From positions 33,431,807 to 33,495,806 of the forward strand of contig OZ024896.1 in assembly GCA_964017195.1 (NCBI GenBank): 64,000 bases of DNA, written 5' to 3'. Of the stretch, positions 30,823-43,153 are shown piece after piece. Both the position numbers and the translations under genes were made by a program. Every line of letters begins with the position of its first letter. The first letter of the stretch is position 1. Under the pieces are notes generated by a model, which worked only from the letters and a program-made list of their open reading frames with translations, ran no database searches and had not been told where the DNA came from. The DNA comes from Siderastrea radians (taxonomy: Eukaryota; Cnidaria; Anthozoa; Scleractinia; Rhizangiidae).

Positions 30823-31175
30823 ATCGCACCTGGCGAAAATTTTCGTTTGAATCTCCATGCTCTTGATGAACTGGGACACGATATAACCACAATAGTGTTT
30901 GCAGCAGAAGTCGATCAAGTAAACAGCACATCGAAAATCCTACTCGAAGACAACATGTATGTGCTATCTCCTAATGAGACAGTGTCGTTTTCCTTCACCG
31001 TACCAGAAACGCTATATGCAAAAGAGAAAAGAAAGATTCAGTTTGTGGATCCATATTCTACGTTGATTAATGGATATTCGTTTGAAATGGAACTCCAGAC
31101 GTGTCATCCTGGTTTTAAATTCTCAAAAAAACATCAAAGATGTGTGTGCAATAGAGATCTCCATGCTGTTCAGAG
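30823..31175 (+). CDS. Exon of membrane-protein gene: extracellular juxta-repeat domain
   Basis: Bounded by ttacag at 30822 and gtaaga at 31176, phase 0 in and phase 2 out. It encodes IAPGENFRLNLHALDELG onward and ends with a cysteine-containing motif (TCHPGFKF...CVCN). The minus-strand exon 45583-45213 is its paralogue with the same phases (LSPGEGIMLDIQAYDELN). It probably folds as a beta-sandwich next to the cysteine-rich segment encoded by the next exon. It begins 120 bp after the polypyrimidine tract. Confidence 0.8.
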
Positions 31176-31611
31176 GTAAGAACTGTTATGACTGTTAAGA
31201 CACGCAATATTCTACCCGACACTAAAGGAAAGCTCAAGGAAATGAAGAGCGGGTAGAGGAGATTCTAGTCTAATTGGGTACTGAGATGATTCCAAATTTT
31301 AATTTTTTTTCATCTTTTTTTAAAATTTATTTCTTTATTTTTTATTAACATCTAAGGCACTATATCTACGATTATTATACTACTTACATTACTTACTATA
31401 CTATTTACATTTATGCTTTACTAGTACCTTATTCACAGAACAGACATATCAAGAAATAGGGAAACCAAACAGCCGCGCAATTGCCATCTAAATCAATCCT
31501 ATAGGAGTGAGGTGTTCAGTAATTAAGGCATTGTTTCGACATCCCTTAGCAAGGACTCCGGGTATGTCTTGCAATATTGAGTTTGACTGTAGGATACAAA
31601 AAGGAAGAAAA

Positions 31612-32424
31612 AAAATCGTAGGGTTCCATCCTCAGAGACCTAGGGTCAGATAATCGAGGCGAGAGACAGATTAAATAGGCGAAATCGGTGTAAGCGAAAG
31701 TTTGCAAGACGGACGGAAAAGCCCCTGGGCAATTTCTTTCAACGGACTAGTTCCAGAACCCATTTGCGTCCTTGTATCTGATCGCGCACAAGTTTTGCGG
31801 CATTGCGGCATTTCTACCCGAGGCTGTGTGTTGCCTTAGGGGACCACACAAACTGTGTTACCGATTGATTGTAGTTTCAAAATATGTTTTACGTCATTTT
31901 ACCTCAAATCGTTGTGTTTTGTCGTCATTGTGCGTCTAAACGGAAATTCGCGAATATTCGCCGTTCAGTGGAAATTCGCGAATTCGGAAATTCGCGAATA
32001 TTCGCCGTTCAGTGGGACAATGACGAAAAACACAACGGTTGAGGTAAAATTACGTTTATTTTGAACTTAAATGTAAATATTCCTCGCAATATTGCACGTT
32101 AATAGGAACGTTTTCAATTGGTATTTCCATGGATTTTCCTAATTTCCACGCAGGCGTTTGCCTTTCTTGAGGCTATGCTAAATGACGCATTTTATTTCGG
32201 CTTTGTGGCCATATATTTCTGAAAGTTTTCTGGAAAAATTTGTGCCCAATTAGAAGCAGGCACGCAAATGGGTTCTGGATCACGTAGTCCGTTGAATTTA
32301 ACTGCCCAGGGGCTTTTCCGCTCGTCTTTTAAACTTTCGCTCGCCCTGATTTCGCCCATTTTAGCTGCTTCTCGCCCCTTACCATCTGCCCCTAGGTCTC
32401 CGAGGATGGTAGGGTTCAAACTCT
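31612..32424. mobile_element. 0.8-kb foldback element filling the intron
   Basis: The left arm (tagggttccatcctcagaga, 31620 onward) and right arm (its inverted form ending near 32420) pair over about 190 bases. A second inverted pair around 32010 contains cgaatattcgccgttcagtg twice. The element ends about 25 bp before the acceptor of the next exon. Confidence 0.75.
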
Positions 32425-32450
32425 TGACTACTTCTATCTTTGCATAACAG

Positions 32451-32675
32451 ATGCGAGAATGGCAGTGCAGTGTACCTGAAAAAGGGTTACTGGGCAAACA
32501 TCACGAACGGTACCATGGTAACGTACTTCTGTCCATTCAATTATTGCCATTGCAATCGCAGCCATGAGTTACCTGGATGTTTATTTGATCCAAACAACAG
32601 CAGTGGCCAGTGCGCTAAAAACCGCGAGGGATGGATGTGTGGAAAATGCAAAGGAAATACCAGTGTTGGATTAAG
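32451..32675 (+). CDS. Exon of membrane-protein gene: cysteine-rich segment
   Basis: The acceptor is taacag (32450) and the donor gtaatc (32676), phase 2 on both sides. It encodes eight cysteines in a pattern with GYW, FCPFNYCHC, GCLFD, QCAKNREGWMCGKC and a final GLR. The same pattern is in the minus-strand exon 44459-44232. It resembles the EGF/GCC2-like cysteine modules placed just before the first membrane helix in multi-pass receptors of this family. Confidence 0.85.
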
Positions 32676-32739
32676 GTAATCAGATTATAGAGCTGCCGAT
32701 TTAGACGATTTAGAGGGTTTTTTAAATTGTTATTACTGT

Positions 32740-33200
32740 AATGAAAATCCATGCAGACAGCTCCAACTATCTGAAACTGTTCATACCCCCGGGGGGGAGG
32801 TGAGGGCCGGGGTTACTCCCTTTTATAAGCTAGATAGGTGTGTGCGGCGCTAAAGGGCATGGTCTTCGAGCCGTTTTAGTCTGCAATAAGGTATAGATTT
32901 GGACCATTTTAGTCTGAAATAGAGTGAGGTGTCTGCGATCTGGTCTGGAACTGGGTATGGTTTTGAGAAGAAGCTACCTTTTTATTATAATCTTTCCTTG
33001 AAAAGTGTGCTTTGATTAATATCGGAAATTTAAAAGCCTTCTCAAACGTCTAGGCAGTCCTGGGCAGGTCTGAGATAGGGTATCGAATTTTGGGTCAGGT
33101 CTGAAATAGAGTAGGGAAAATCTCTTGTTTTGCTCTGAAAATGGGTAAGGTTTTCAAGGAGTGCACCGCACATCCCCAACCAAATTTTCGGAGAGTACCC
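32740..33200. repeat. Degenerate inverted repeat with ACCCCCGGG ends
   Basis: catacccccggggg near 32785 and gtacccccgggatat near 33190 are inverted around a region rich in 'gtctgaaatagagt' repeats. This looks like an old MITE; the arms match only partly. Confidence 0.35.
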
Positions 33201-33411
33201 CCGGGATATATAGCCTTACAATTATGGACAGCCTATTAGCTTCTTCTAGTGTCTTAATTACTTTTGTAGCTAATTAATCCCTCTATTATTTATTTTAAAA
33301 CTTTCAGGCGCCTTAAAACGGCAGGTTCATAAAACTTCCTCTTCCCAACTTTGTAGCGGGCATACGTATACGTTTAAAATACTTTAAATTTGGTTTATTT
33401 CCCTTCAACAG

Positions 33412-34168
33412 ATGGAGCGAGTGCATTGAATGTGAAAAATCCGGATGGGTGCTGGGTGTGGTCATTCCAATTGTGATCGGTTTGTGCGTGCTCATCATCT
33501 GGCTCAATCCCAGCATATCTTGCGAGCTACGAGGACCCCTGTTTTTCTTCCAAGTACTCCCCTACATTTTCGATCCCACCAGCCATTTGGGGAGCGGCGT
33601 CTTTCTTGCAGCGGACGTATTCAACGTCGGAGGCCCATTCATCTACTTGTTTAGGACCTGTATCATCCAAGGAGTAGGCAATTTACATTCCATCGCGTTT
33701 GGCTACATTCTCCCACTCCTGGCCCTTCTCGTCTTTCTGCTAGCCTACTGTCTCAGCGTCAATTACTGCTTGAGGTTTGAATTTCGCAGCCGTTCTATGC
33801 TTCAGTCGTTCTGGCTTCTTCTTCTCTTTGTTTACAACTACCTCGTCGAAACATCATTTCTGATCCTGTTTTGTCCCAAGGTTGGCAGCAAACACGTTTT
33901 CTTCTATGACGGCACTATTGAATGTTTCCATGGCAACCATCTCCCAATAGGAATCATCGCTATAGTTGTGTTGGTTTCAATGGTGATCCCTCCGCCGATA
34001 GTCGTTGCACTGTTAACCAATGGCTTCTGGAGAGTTGATCCTCAGTATGTGAATACACTGACTGACAGCTTGCGCCCTAAGCGCCGATGGTGGTGGTCGG
34101 TGGATTTGGGTCGTAGAGTTCTCCTGGTTGCCATCTATGCCTTTGTTCCTAACTGGCAAACTAAAAAG
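33412..34168 (+). CDS. Exon of membrane-protein gene: transmembrane helices 1-5
   Basis: The acceptor is caacag (33411) and the donor gtaaga (34169), phase 2 in and phase 0 out. It starts WSECIECEKSGW, the end of the cysteine module. Hydrophobic helices follow: GVVIPIVIGLCVLIIWL, ILPLLALLVFLLAYCLSV, FWLLLLFVYNYLVETSFLIL, IGIIAIVVLVSMVIPPP and RRVLLVAIYAFVPN. LRGPLFFFQVLPYIFDPTS and KRRWWWSVDLGRR between the helices are strongly conserved in the minus-strand paralogue. Product function is unknown; a receptor-like or channel-like surface protein is plausible. Confidence 0.85.
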
Positions 34169-34489
34169 GTAAGAAACAGCAAGTCATGTATAGGACTCTT
34201 CAGCCTGATTCAGATCTTTGACCCCCAAAATTTAAAGGTTTGCAAAACAGTAGAACGAGTTCTCTGTGAAGCACTTTTAAACATACAAACTACGGACTTT
34301 ACTCTTACCTTGTTGCTGGGGCTTTTCGAGGAACAATGTAACTTACTTACAACTTAGTATGGTGCTAAACTACAGTGCTGGGATTAAACATTGTTTCAAG
34401 GCTTTTTCCTTCTATGTTTTTACATCGGTGGCCCCAGACGTACTTTAGATTAGGCGAATAATGATAAAGCCTTTATTTATTTATGGTGA

Positions 34490-35215
34490 CACTTAATTAA
34501 CAATTATTCATCAAAGTGGAGGTGAACAGTGATGGATATTTGCCAAGTCGCAAAGCTGCGTGGTCTGAAATATCTACCACCCTTCATCGACACTGAGGTG
34601 AATAATTGTTTTATTATATACCAAACCAGTGATTAGCTAGAACCAAATACAGTAAAAACCCGCCTGTAAAAACCTACATTTTTTTAAGTCTGGCAAAATA
34701 GGTTCTTGTATTTTGACGTAGTTACTGGCAATTTAGGCTAAGTAGGTTCTTAATTAGGTTCTTAATTTCTATGAAGGAGATATAGTTGTTGATTACCAGA
34801 AAAATATATAAACTTGGGTTGGGTCCTTAAATATACAGTATTTATTCACAACTGTATTATGATAAGCCTAACAAAATTGATTACAGAATATATGTAGTGT
34901 TATCTCTATAACAAGGGTTGCAGAATGAAAAAATATTTAACTGTAACCCACGTATATGAACCTGATTGAGCTTGCTTGGCTAAACAGGTTCTTATATTTT
35001 TGGGTATTAAAATGGCAAATTTCTGCCAGCAGGTTCTTAAACCACTAGGTTCTTACATGCGGGTTTCTACTGTAGTTTCTTTTTCCTCAACTCCCGCGGG
35101 AAATCCAGAAAAATGCCGGCAGGTGAATAGCAGATATTAGCCCGAGTTTGAGTTACCTGTAGCCAATCAGAGCGCGCATAAAACACTATCCACTGGTTTG
35201 GTATATACTAATTAT
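34490..35215. mobile_element. MITE-like element with TATACCAAACCAGTG ends
   Basis: tataccaaaccagtg near 34615 and cactggtttggtata near 35190 are inverted, with a nested inverted pair (cagtaaaaacccgcctgtaa / acatgcgggtttctactg). A small palindrome at 34500-34610 lies at its left. A second copy is at 48596-49087. Confidence 0.7.
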
Positions 35216-35333
35216 AGTACAACGCTAAATTTTGCGTGCTCCCATTGGTCCAAATCGATCACGTGACGCGATAGTGTCTCCCCTCAGCAGGTGCCTATCA
35301 GCGCAAAGGGCCCGTTTCCCAGGGGAAATAAGG

Positions 35334-35665
35334 TTAGGGCCGGGAAGCACGGATGGCGCAGTGGTGAAAGCACTCGCCTTGTGGCCCGGGTTCGATTCCC
35401 GGACCGGCGTCATATGTGGGCTGAGTTTGTGTTGGTTCCCGACCCTGCTCCAAGGGTTTTTGTCCGGGTACTCCGGTTTTCCTCCCTCAGCAAAAACCAG
35501 CACGTAGCTTATTCGCGCTGGCTGTCGGCTGTGCTCCAAGGTCATGCATGGACCGTATAGCGGTTGCCAGAAGGCTCCTAGATATGCTCTCCGTCCGACC
35601 TTGTCGAGCTGCGTCCTTGCTGTACTTGCGAGGACGATTTGCGAGACTGTATTATTATTACAGTA
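35334..35665 (+). mobile_element. tRNA-derived SINE
   Basis: The 5' part has a pol III A-box-like ggatggcgcagtggtgaaag and B box gggttcgattcccgg, as in a tRNA. An unrelated conserved tail follows (ggtactccggttttcctccc, gagctgcgtccttgctgtac) ending in an ATT-rich segment near 35660. It sits 45 bp before the next exon. Confidence 0.75.
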
Positions 35666-35709
35666 TTATGAGTGATGGTTTGACTCATCAATAATCCTTC
35701 TCAATCCAG

Positions 35710-36117
35710 ATTCTCATGATTGTCGTTTGCATGGTAATACTGACCGTGCACAGCAACTGCCAGCCTTACACGAGGCCGCGCGCCAACTTCGCCGAGTCTG
35801 CGTACTTGCTAGTGTTATGCATCTTGGCAGTAATGCAAATTGTAGAGGATAAGACCGCAAGATTTTATGTCTCCGTGGTTCTCCTTGCCATTGTGTCAGT
35901 CCACGCACTTGTGGTATTCCTTTACAAGGCGGTGGGATTTTTTCGCAAGCGTTTTGAATGCTGCGCATGCGCTCAAGCCACAGCTGGGGAGGGGCGTGGT
36001 TATGAGGAATTCGAAAACACTCAAACCGAGCAGAGCCAGGACACAGAGATTGAAAGATGTCGGAGTATTATGGATACGATCTTTAGTGACAATGCAGGAC
36101 TGTCTGATCACGGTTAG
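35710..36117 (+). CDS. Last exon of membrane-protein gene: final helices and cytoplasmic tail
   Basis: The acceptor is atccag (35709), phase 0, and the stop TAG is at 36115-36117. It encodes three more helices (ILMIVVCMVILTVHSN, AYLLVLCILAVMQIV, FYVSVVLLAIVSVHALVV), then a tail with CCACAQ and many Glu/Ser. Total visible coding length over the five exons is 664 residues; the protein continues upstream of the window. The paralogous exon is 40734-40312. Confidence 0.85.
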   Translation: MLMIVVCMVILTVHSNCQPYTRPRANFAESAYLLVLCILAVMQIVEDKTARFYVSVVLLAIVSVHALVVFLYKAVGFFRKRFECCACAQATAGEGRGYEEFENTQTEQSQDTEIERCRSIMDTIFSDNAGLSDHG

Positions 36118-36564
36118 TATCATTCTCGAATCCAGAGCCCTCAGGCTAAACTTGATTGCGTAAAAGTAAAGAGCTCTGGGGTCGAGAATAGGTTATTTCT
36201 TGCTTAAATATTTACCTTAATACAATTTTCACAAATATTCTTATATTTTGACTTCATCATTTTTGAAAAACAAAGACTCCTATAAGAAGTACTACTATTT
36301 AGCTTTTATTTAAATGGACACAATCAAGGATTCAATTCAGACTTATTTCTGACAAACCTGACATGGCTCAAGCGGTTCCTCTTTGAAAGAAAAGCGTCGA
36401 CTAGTACCAGTAAAATTCTCTGTACATCCTTTTAAGGTAGAGTAAAAATTCTAGCTAGCAACAGTTTTCAAGCAGATCACTTCTGTATTACTGTTCGTTA
36501 TATATTCTACACAAGGTGGCGCTATCTTTCACGCCGGAGATAAAAACCTAAATGTCGGTTGATA

Positions 36565-36962
36565 AAGGACGGTTCCTCCTTTTGTCACTGCGCATACGTT
36601 TTGCGCATCTCGGGATATTCGGGTTTCTTAAAGAATTTGCCCCTAATAAAACAATATTTTTGCGCGGTTTATGACTATGTGGAAAAAGCAGAACTTAGCG
36701 AGAGATATCAGAATCCAAAAAGAAAATTGGGGGTAACCACGCATTTTTCAGAGATAATTGAGCTTAAATTTGGAAAGAAATTGCCATACATTCTTTGTAT
36801 TTTAACGCTTTTTTGGAATTATGGTTGTATAATTATCTCTGAAAAATGCGTGGTTACCCACATTTTTCTTTGTGGATTCCAATAACCCTTGCTAAGACCT
36901 ACTTTTTTACCCATGGTCATAACCTTTGCAAAAATACATCTGTCTTAGGAGGAACCGTCCTT
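36565..36962. mobile_element. 400-bp MITE with AAGGACGGTTCCTCC ends
   Basis: aaggacggttcctcc at 36565 and ggaggaaccgtcctt ending at 36962 are inverted. A second inner pair (gtaaccacgcatttttcaga / tctgaaaaatgcgtggttac) makes almost the whole element fold back. Confidence 0.8.
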
Positions 36963-37984
36963 AAGGTTAGTCATCATTTTGCGTCTTTTTGTACGATATG
37001 GATAACAATCACCATTTTCCTTCAAAATGGAAATAGGGACAAAGGTGGCAACCTGCAAGTTGCAGCAGAACCACGTTGCTTCCTTTAGTAACAGTCGTTC
37101 CACCTTTTTAAGTTTACACAATCACTCCCATATGGCTCAATTAAAAACAGCACCACCGATTATCGTCTGCAATAATCTGGTAAATGTCCAACTTTTTCTC
37201 TTTCAGGCTCGGACTGATGTTATCGACTGCGAGTTGTATCTTCCGCCCACTCGATGTGGCAAAGCATTTTTGTTGGCTCTACAAAGTACTACCCACAAAA
37301 AATAGAAGGATAAGAGCTTACGTTAAAAATGATAAATGAATAAATAAATAAATAAATAAATAAATAAGTAAGTAAGTAAGTAAAATAACGGTGAATAGAA
37401 ATAACCCGGTTTCACGAGTTCTGAAGGGAAATGATCAATTGTTCTCGATAAAGGAAAATAGTAGCAATGGTGTTATCAAATTTCTTTTCATTTCTATTTC
37501 TTCTTCTTAATTTTTTATCAAACTTGTACTAGGGCAAATCGCCCTTGTAACACTGTGGGCCCAGGCTCGTAACAGGATGGGATTTTGAGGTGAGTTTCAT
37601 TTAATTTCAAAATTGCACATAAACGGCCATGTACCTTGTTAGATGATGGTTACGTGTTGTTTCTTGATTGTTATAATCCCTCTAAACAGCATTATAGTCC
37701 TGTTGTAAGCCTGGGTTTCCTGTGTTTATAGTAACCGGTTCCAGGCACTCAGTCCTCGGGAACGAAAAAGAAAAGTGGCACGCAAATAAAGATAAAGAGA
37801 TTTTGTAAGCGCTTTAGGAAGAAGTCAACCAGTCCTCTCGGCTTTTATATCAAGCGATATTTCCTTCGCTTCTCATAACATGAATTAATACTGTACCTGA
37901 AACAGGCTTAGCTGTTCATGTCTTACTGGAGGTGTATGCAGATTTAACTTCCAAGGAAAACGCTAAGTCGGTGAAGCATGATGG

Positions 37985-38165
37985 ATGGGGTGAGTGTAAT
38001 CTTGAGAAGGACTGGTGGTGACCTTGACTGACGTTTTGAACACCTGAGCGGAAGTTGTCACTTCATCGCCCTGTTTCACTCTGACAACGACTTCTGCTCA
38101 GGTTGTCAAAACGTCAGTCAATGTCATCACAAACATTCCTTCTCGGGACTACACTCACACGATCA
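37985..38165. repeat. Palindromic foldback
   Basis: gttgtcac...ttctgctcagg halves with tgacgttttgaacacctgag and its inverted form meet near 38075. No coding sequence. Confidence 0.65.
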
Positions 38166-40311
38166 AACTTCACCGACTTATGATATGACTCCTGAGCTCA
38201 AACCAGTTACAAGGAAAACGCTGACAGCGATATTGAAGGCGCCTGGCGAGGGGCCGTCAAACTGCTCGAAATCTCATTTGATTTAAACATTTTAAACCTC
38301 GGGAGAACCCTTTTCAAAAACTAATTAATTTTGAATTTTCTAATATTGTAAATTGTACTGATCTTTCTGTAGTAGCGTTTCAAAGCAATAGTGGATAAGT
38401 GCTATGTAAGTTAACAAAATTATTATAATTATAAGTTATTATTATAATCTTACAGAGAAAAATTTAAGAAATAACCATGCTCAAAGTGCCAAAGAAGGTA
38501 ACACTGTTGAATGAACTCAACGCCTGCCTCCCCCTCCCCCTCCCTCCCCTCCCACCCGATATTATTACTAATAAGTAAAATGGTCCACCCTATGTTGGAC
38601 CATTGAACATAACAGTGGTTTAAGAAATCCGCACGAGTAAGGGATGTTAGGTGTAGCCGTTTTCATCGCTAGAGACACTATCTAAGCAGAACACCAAGGT
38701 TAATCTTAAGAATATGGTGAAATATTGAAGGGTGTGCAGGAAGAGTTAAAGCAGTTAAAATGGTTACCGACTGTGGAGAACGGAAACTGTTATCCGATGC
38801 TACTCGAGTGATAGATAATATAGTTTGAAACTTTAAGGTTTTGCATGGGATTTAGAGGGCGTATTTAAGAGCTAGAAATAAAGGCATAAATTCCGCAAAA
38901 ATGCCTCACTTGGTTTCTGGGATTTATTTGTAATGTTTGTGTGGTGTTTTCGGCCGCTGCAGAGCTATTCCAGTGAGTTGTAGCGTCTCTAGTGCCCTCT
39001 TTCTTATGGCCGGCTTAGACTTTTTGCTTACGACTGTCGTATGAGACTATTGTAGCGCGCGCTGATCGCGTCAGGCAGAGATCGTGAACAACTAACACTA
39101 CGATTGTTGATGTAGACGACACAATTCATGTCGCAGTCCTTTGTGACGTGAGCAAGTCGCATGCAACAGTAGTAAGCAAAAACCGTACCGTCTAAATTAA
39201 CCTGTGATCAGGCGTTTTTTCCCTTTGCAAAGACGAGAGAGAGTAGTAGTAGGGAGGGAGGGCATGATTTCAGGTTTCGTCTAAGTCGGCCGTAATACAA
39301 AGAGAGAATTAAACAGCAAATCCATTACTGAAACGGGTAAAGACAAACACTACAAATTAATCAAGGAAGCAAGCTGAAACAATTTTTTTTTCGCCATTTG
39401 AAACTTCTAAATGCATCCTAACGAACACTTCACTTCACAGAAGTAGTTTGAGGAAAGGAAAAGAACGTGGAATCGAGTAGCCAAAGTTTCCAGAGCCGGT
39501 CTTCGCAAAGGAAAATATAATGCTACGAACATTTTCTTTTCTAGCTTGAAGGCAAAAATTTTCTTCAAACTGAACTTTCAATTACTTTCGTTTACTTTAT
39601 TACAGTTTATTTACTTGTAGAATACTTTATTTGCTTTTACCAATAGCAGCAAAGATATAGAGCTTGATCGCATGCTTTAAAATTCATTAAAACATGTTCT
39701 AACTAGATGCACCAGGTAAAAAACATGCGTCTTAATTATGTTCAAGGACGTTTTAGAATGAGTCGTATAAGATGGGCGGTTAAACACGCAGTACAAAACT
39801 TTTACTTAAAAATATTTCTATCCTTTCATTACCAATTCGAATTCTGAATAGTTCACTGGGTAGAGAGCGTTTACTGTAATTTGTGACGGTGGCTAATTGC
39901 TTTGAATTTGGTCTTATGACCCTAAAAGGAAAAAACTCTCTAACTTACAACCTTCCAGGCAAAAACGGCAGTCCCTTATATTTCACATCAGAGAGCAAAC
40001 CTTACCATGTTAAAGATTTAAGTGGTCAAATTGACACCTTATTTAAGACCAGTGTCCCAAAATTTTTAATCTCTGGGGCCTCACATGCCCTTAAACCAAT
40101 TATTTAACGCGTTGAAATACCACTTTTCTGAGGGTCTGTTTTCATCACCGTAGAAAGTGGTTTTACCTTTGAAATGTGGTCACTTGAATGAAAACTACGA
40201 GGCAATACCTCTTGTTTTGTTTGGAGTGCTCTGATCAGTTTTCATCAATCGAAAAATTTCCATGTTGTCACTGAAAGATGGCTAAGGATAATAATTTAAT
40301 CGAAAAACTTC
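38166..40311. other. Intergenic DNA between the convergent paralogues
   Basis: No exon, RNA gene or clear repeat recognised. An 'aataaataaat' run at 37340-37370 lies just to its left. An open frame at 39883-40107 has no resemblance I can name. Confidence 0.4.
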
Positions 40312-40734
40312 TCAGTCAGAAACAACACTGAAAGAACTACTAAAAGATTGGTTAGAAAATACGTTTTGCTTTCTGAGCTGGGGACCAATATCAGCGGATC
40401 TGCGAACATCTGTGTTTTCCATTGAACCGTATCCTCGCTGGCTGTTGGGGAAACATGTCTTCCGGCACTTAGATCTCATGTTGAAGAATCTCACCGTTTT
40501 GAGGACAAATAAGCCCAAAGCATGAAGTGAAGTGAGAATCAGCAGCACTGTACAGATTATGTTTGCCATTTCCGTCAAAGTAGTGATGTTCAACTTTTTG
40601 ACAACTTGCAGAATCGTCAAGGCACAAAGTGTAATGAGATACAACGTTTCCACCATGTTAGGGGGTCTCTCTTTGTATGGCTGGAATGTGCTGTGAAAAG
40701 CGAGGGCCAGCAAGCAGAGCAAGAACATGGTCAC
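40312..40734 (-). CDS. Last exon of minus-strand membrane-protein paralogue
   Basis: The acceptor is tttcag read from 40736-40735, phase 0, and the stop TGA is at 40314-40312. Helices VTMFLLCLLALAFHSTFQPY, ETLYLITLCALTILQVV and IICTVLLILTSLHALGLFV align with the plus-strand exon 35710-36117. The two genes are tail to tail about 4.2 kb apart, an inverted duplication. The tail sequences have diverged. Confidence 0.75.
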   Translation of the reverse strand: MTMFLLCLLALAFHSTFQPYKERPPNMVETLYLITLCALTILQVVKKLNITTLTEMANIICTVLLILTSLHALGLFVLKTVRFFNMRSKCRKTCFPNSQRGYGSMENTDVRRSADIGPQLRKQNVFSNQSFSSSFSVVSD

Positions 40735-40828
40735 CTGAAATTCCAACAGTAAGTCGCATAATTAACTGGATTCAGTGAAACTTGGTTCAATCACTTGAGT
40801 TAAAAGCTTATGCACGAGAATAGTCCAT

Positions 40829-41052
40829 TTTACAGTTGTGTGCATAGTGATCTGGCCTTTGAGTGGAAGTGAGGCTGGAGATGACCTTGTTTTGATAAAG
40901 GACCTCCCGCTTTTCCAATGTAAATCATGTTGCTCTCATGCTAACTAGTTTGTATTTACATATGAAAAGCAGGAACGTTTGTATCAAAACAAGGTCAACT
41001 CCAGCCGCGCTTCCACTAAAAGGCCAGGTCACTAAGCACACAACTGTAAAAT
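40829..41052. repeat. Palindromic MITE-like foldback
   Basis: cattttacagttgtgtgcat at the left and its inverted form at 41030-41052 enclose arms with ggcctttgagtggaagtgag / cgcttccactaaaaggcc, meeting near 40940. Confidence 0.7.
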
Positions 41053-42357
41053 GGGCAAAAGACTCAGGAAGGTTCCTACAATGCAATAAACACATGCAAG
41101 CACACAGCGAAATACGCACTCGCATGGCTGCTGAGATCTTGTGCTTATCGGGGAATAAGCGCTAGTCCGAGCTACTGTTGGCCTTCCGACAATGCTGGCT
41201 AGCCCGATCTCGTCCTGTAAACTACATTTTTGTCCGAAAAGAAAGCAAATAAATTTTCACATACTAGGAAAATCAGAGGTCACACCAAAACAAAAGAAGC
41301 TCAAGTTTTAATCACAGTTAAAACGAAATTTTCAAGGGCAGGCTTCTGACTCCCGCTATTCCACAGAATGTACCCGCGTTGGGTGCTTCTGGCTTATCTT
41401 AGGAGTCCTGTTGTAAGCCTGGGATCCCTGTGGTTGTAGTAATCTATTCCTGGCACTCAATAGTTCGCTTTCGAGTTCATCACTAACGCTATTTTAAAGA
41501 CAAAAGATGCATTTTTACAGGGTTAGACTCAGTCGGAAGTAAAATATTCACAAATACTGGCCGTGAGAAGATGATTTATTCACAACTCTATGGTCTTATT
41601 TTAGAATTCAGGACTTTTCTGCTGCATGATTACGCATATTTTACTCCTAATTGAGACTAACCCTGTAAAAATGCGCCTTCAGTATTCTTATTCAGTGGCC
41701 TTGGTGAACTCGAAAATGGACCACTATCTCACGCTGGTTAAAATACGCATAAGCAATCCTGAAATACCTGTGTGATAAGCACAGCACAACAAGAGTAAAA
41801 ACTTCTTTGTTTTAGTCTGCGTATTTGGTGGGATTGTTTGCGCGAAGTTCGAGTGGCGGAGCCGCGAAGGGAAAGGGGAGAAGCAGGCTACATTTTCTTG
41901 TATCTCACACCGTTTCCCTCGCGGTGCTTTATAGACGTGTCCATATCACACAAGTGCAAGTGCAAACCAATTTAATCTGTATTATGGTATGCCTGGAAAG
42001 TAATCGATACTAGCTTAAAATGTCGCTTTTTCCCACATTGCGCGTGACCAGCTCATGTATGCGACGTTGGCAGTAAGACATGTGCGCTGTCTAGGTGTTA
42101 ACTTGTCTCTCTGTCTCTTGTCAAGTCGCTCGTTCCGTGCGCGTGAATCAACTGGAAGCTGGCTTTGCAACTTGCTAGTTTCGCACGCAAACATTCTGCA
42201 GCGCGCGTTGCCCGTTAACCCGTCTTTTCCACAGTGTGCTAATCACGCACATATACAGCCTACATTTTGTAATCATCGAAACATTTCGGTCCCGGCCCCA
42301 GGAGAAACTAGCGAGTTAACGTTTGGAGTTTTTGCGGGTTCAAATTCATCTGCTCAC
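41053..42357. other. Intron of the minus-strand paralogue
   Basis: No exon recognised. ctgttgtaagcctggg near 41410 also occurs near 37700, so it belongs to an interspersed repeat. Otherwise I see nothing identifiable. Confidence 0.4.
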
Positions 42358-43153
42358 CTGTTTGGTGTACCAATCTGCAATGAAGGCGTACGTTGCCATT
42401 AGCAACACTCTTCGCAACAAATCCGTGGACCACCACCACAAGCACTGTGGGCGTAGACCATCGGTCAGCGTATCTCTATACTGTGGGTCAACCTTCCAGC
42501 GGCCGGTGGTTATGAGAAGGATTATGATAGGCAGAAGAATCACAAACACCAACAGAATAAACGCTAACACAGCCATTGGGAGATATTCTCCTTCAAAGCA
42601 ACTGACGCTGCCGTCATAAAAGAAGACCATCTTACCTCCAACTGGGGGACAGTACAACAACATAAACGTTGCCTGAGCGAGGTAGTGGTAAACACACAAC
42701 GTCATCAACCAAAAGGAACGCAGATTCGAGTTCCTGCGAAATTTCATTCTCACAAGGTAAAGTCTTGCGCTCATGACGTACATAACTAGAAAGAAGATCA
42801 GGATTGTAAACGGAGAAAGGTATATAAACGCAACCCTGTGTAAATTGGTCATCCCTTCTACTATACAGGTATTGAAGAAATGTCTTAAAAATTCGAAGAG
42901 GTTGAATATGTCTGCGAAAGATTTCAAAAATTCGACGTCTTTGAATACGTCATCAACAAATACAACTGAGTCATTGACGTAGTTGGATTCAAAGATGAAA
43001 GGGAGGATTTGAAAGAAAAACAGAGGCCCTCTAAGCTCCTTAGACATGCTGGGATTGAGATAAATCATGGCGGTACATATGATGACAACAACGATGACGA
43101 CTGCGACGATAATTATCCACGGCCAGCCTTTACATCGGATGCACTCGTAAGAC
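42358..43153 (-). CDS. Exon of minus-strand paralogue: transmembrane helices 1-5
   Basis: The acceptor is ttgtag, with the exon beginning at 43153, and the donor gtgagc follows 42358; phase 2 in, 0 out, as in the plus-strand gene. It encodes WSYECIRCKGW, then IIIVAVVIVVVICTAMIYL, LRGPLFFFQILPFIFE, PFTILIFFLVMYVMSA, FWLMTLCVYHYLAQATFMLL, AVLAFILLVFVILLPIIILL and LWWWSTDLLRRVLLMATY. It is open throughout. Confidence 0.8.
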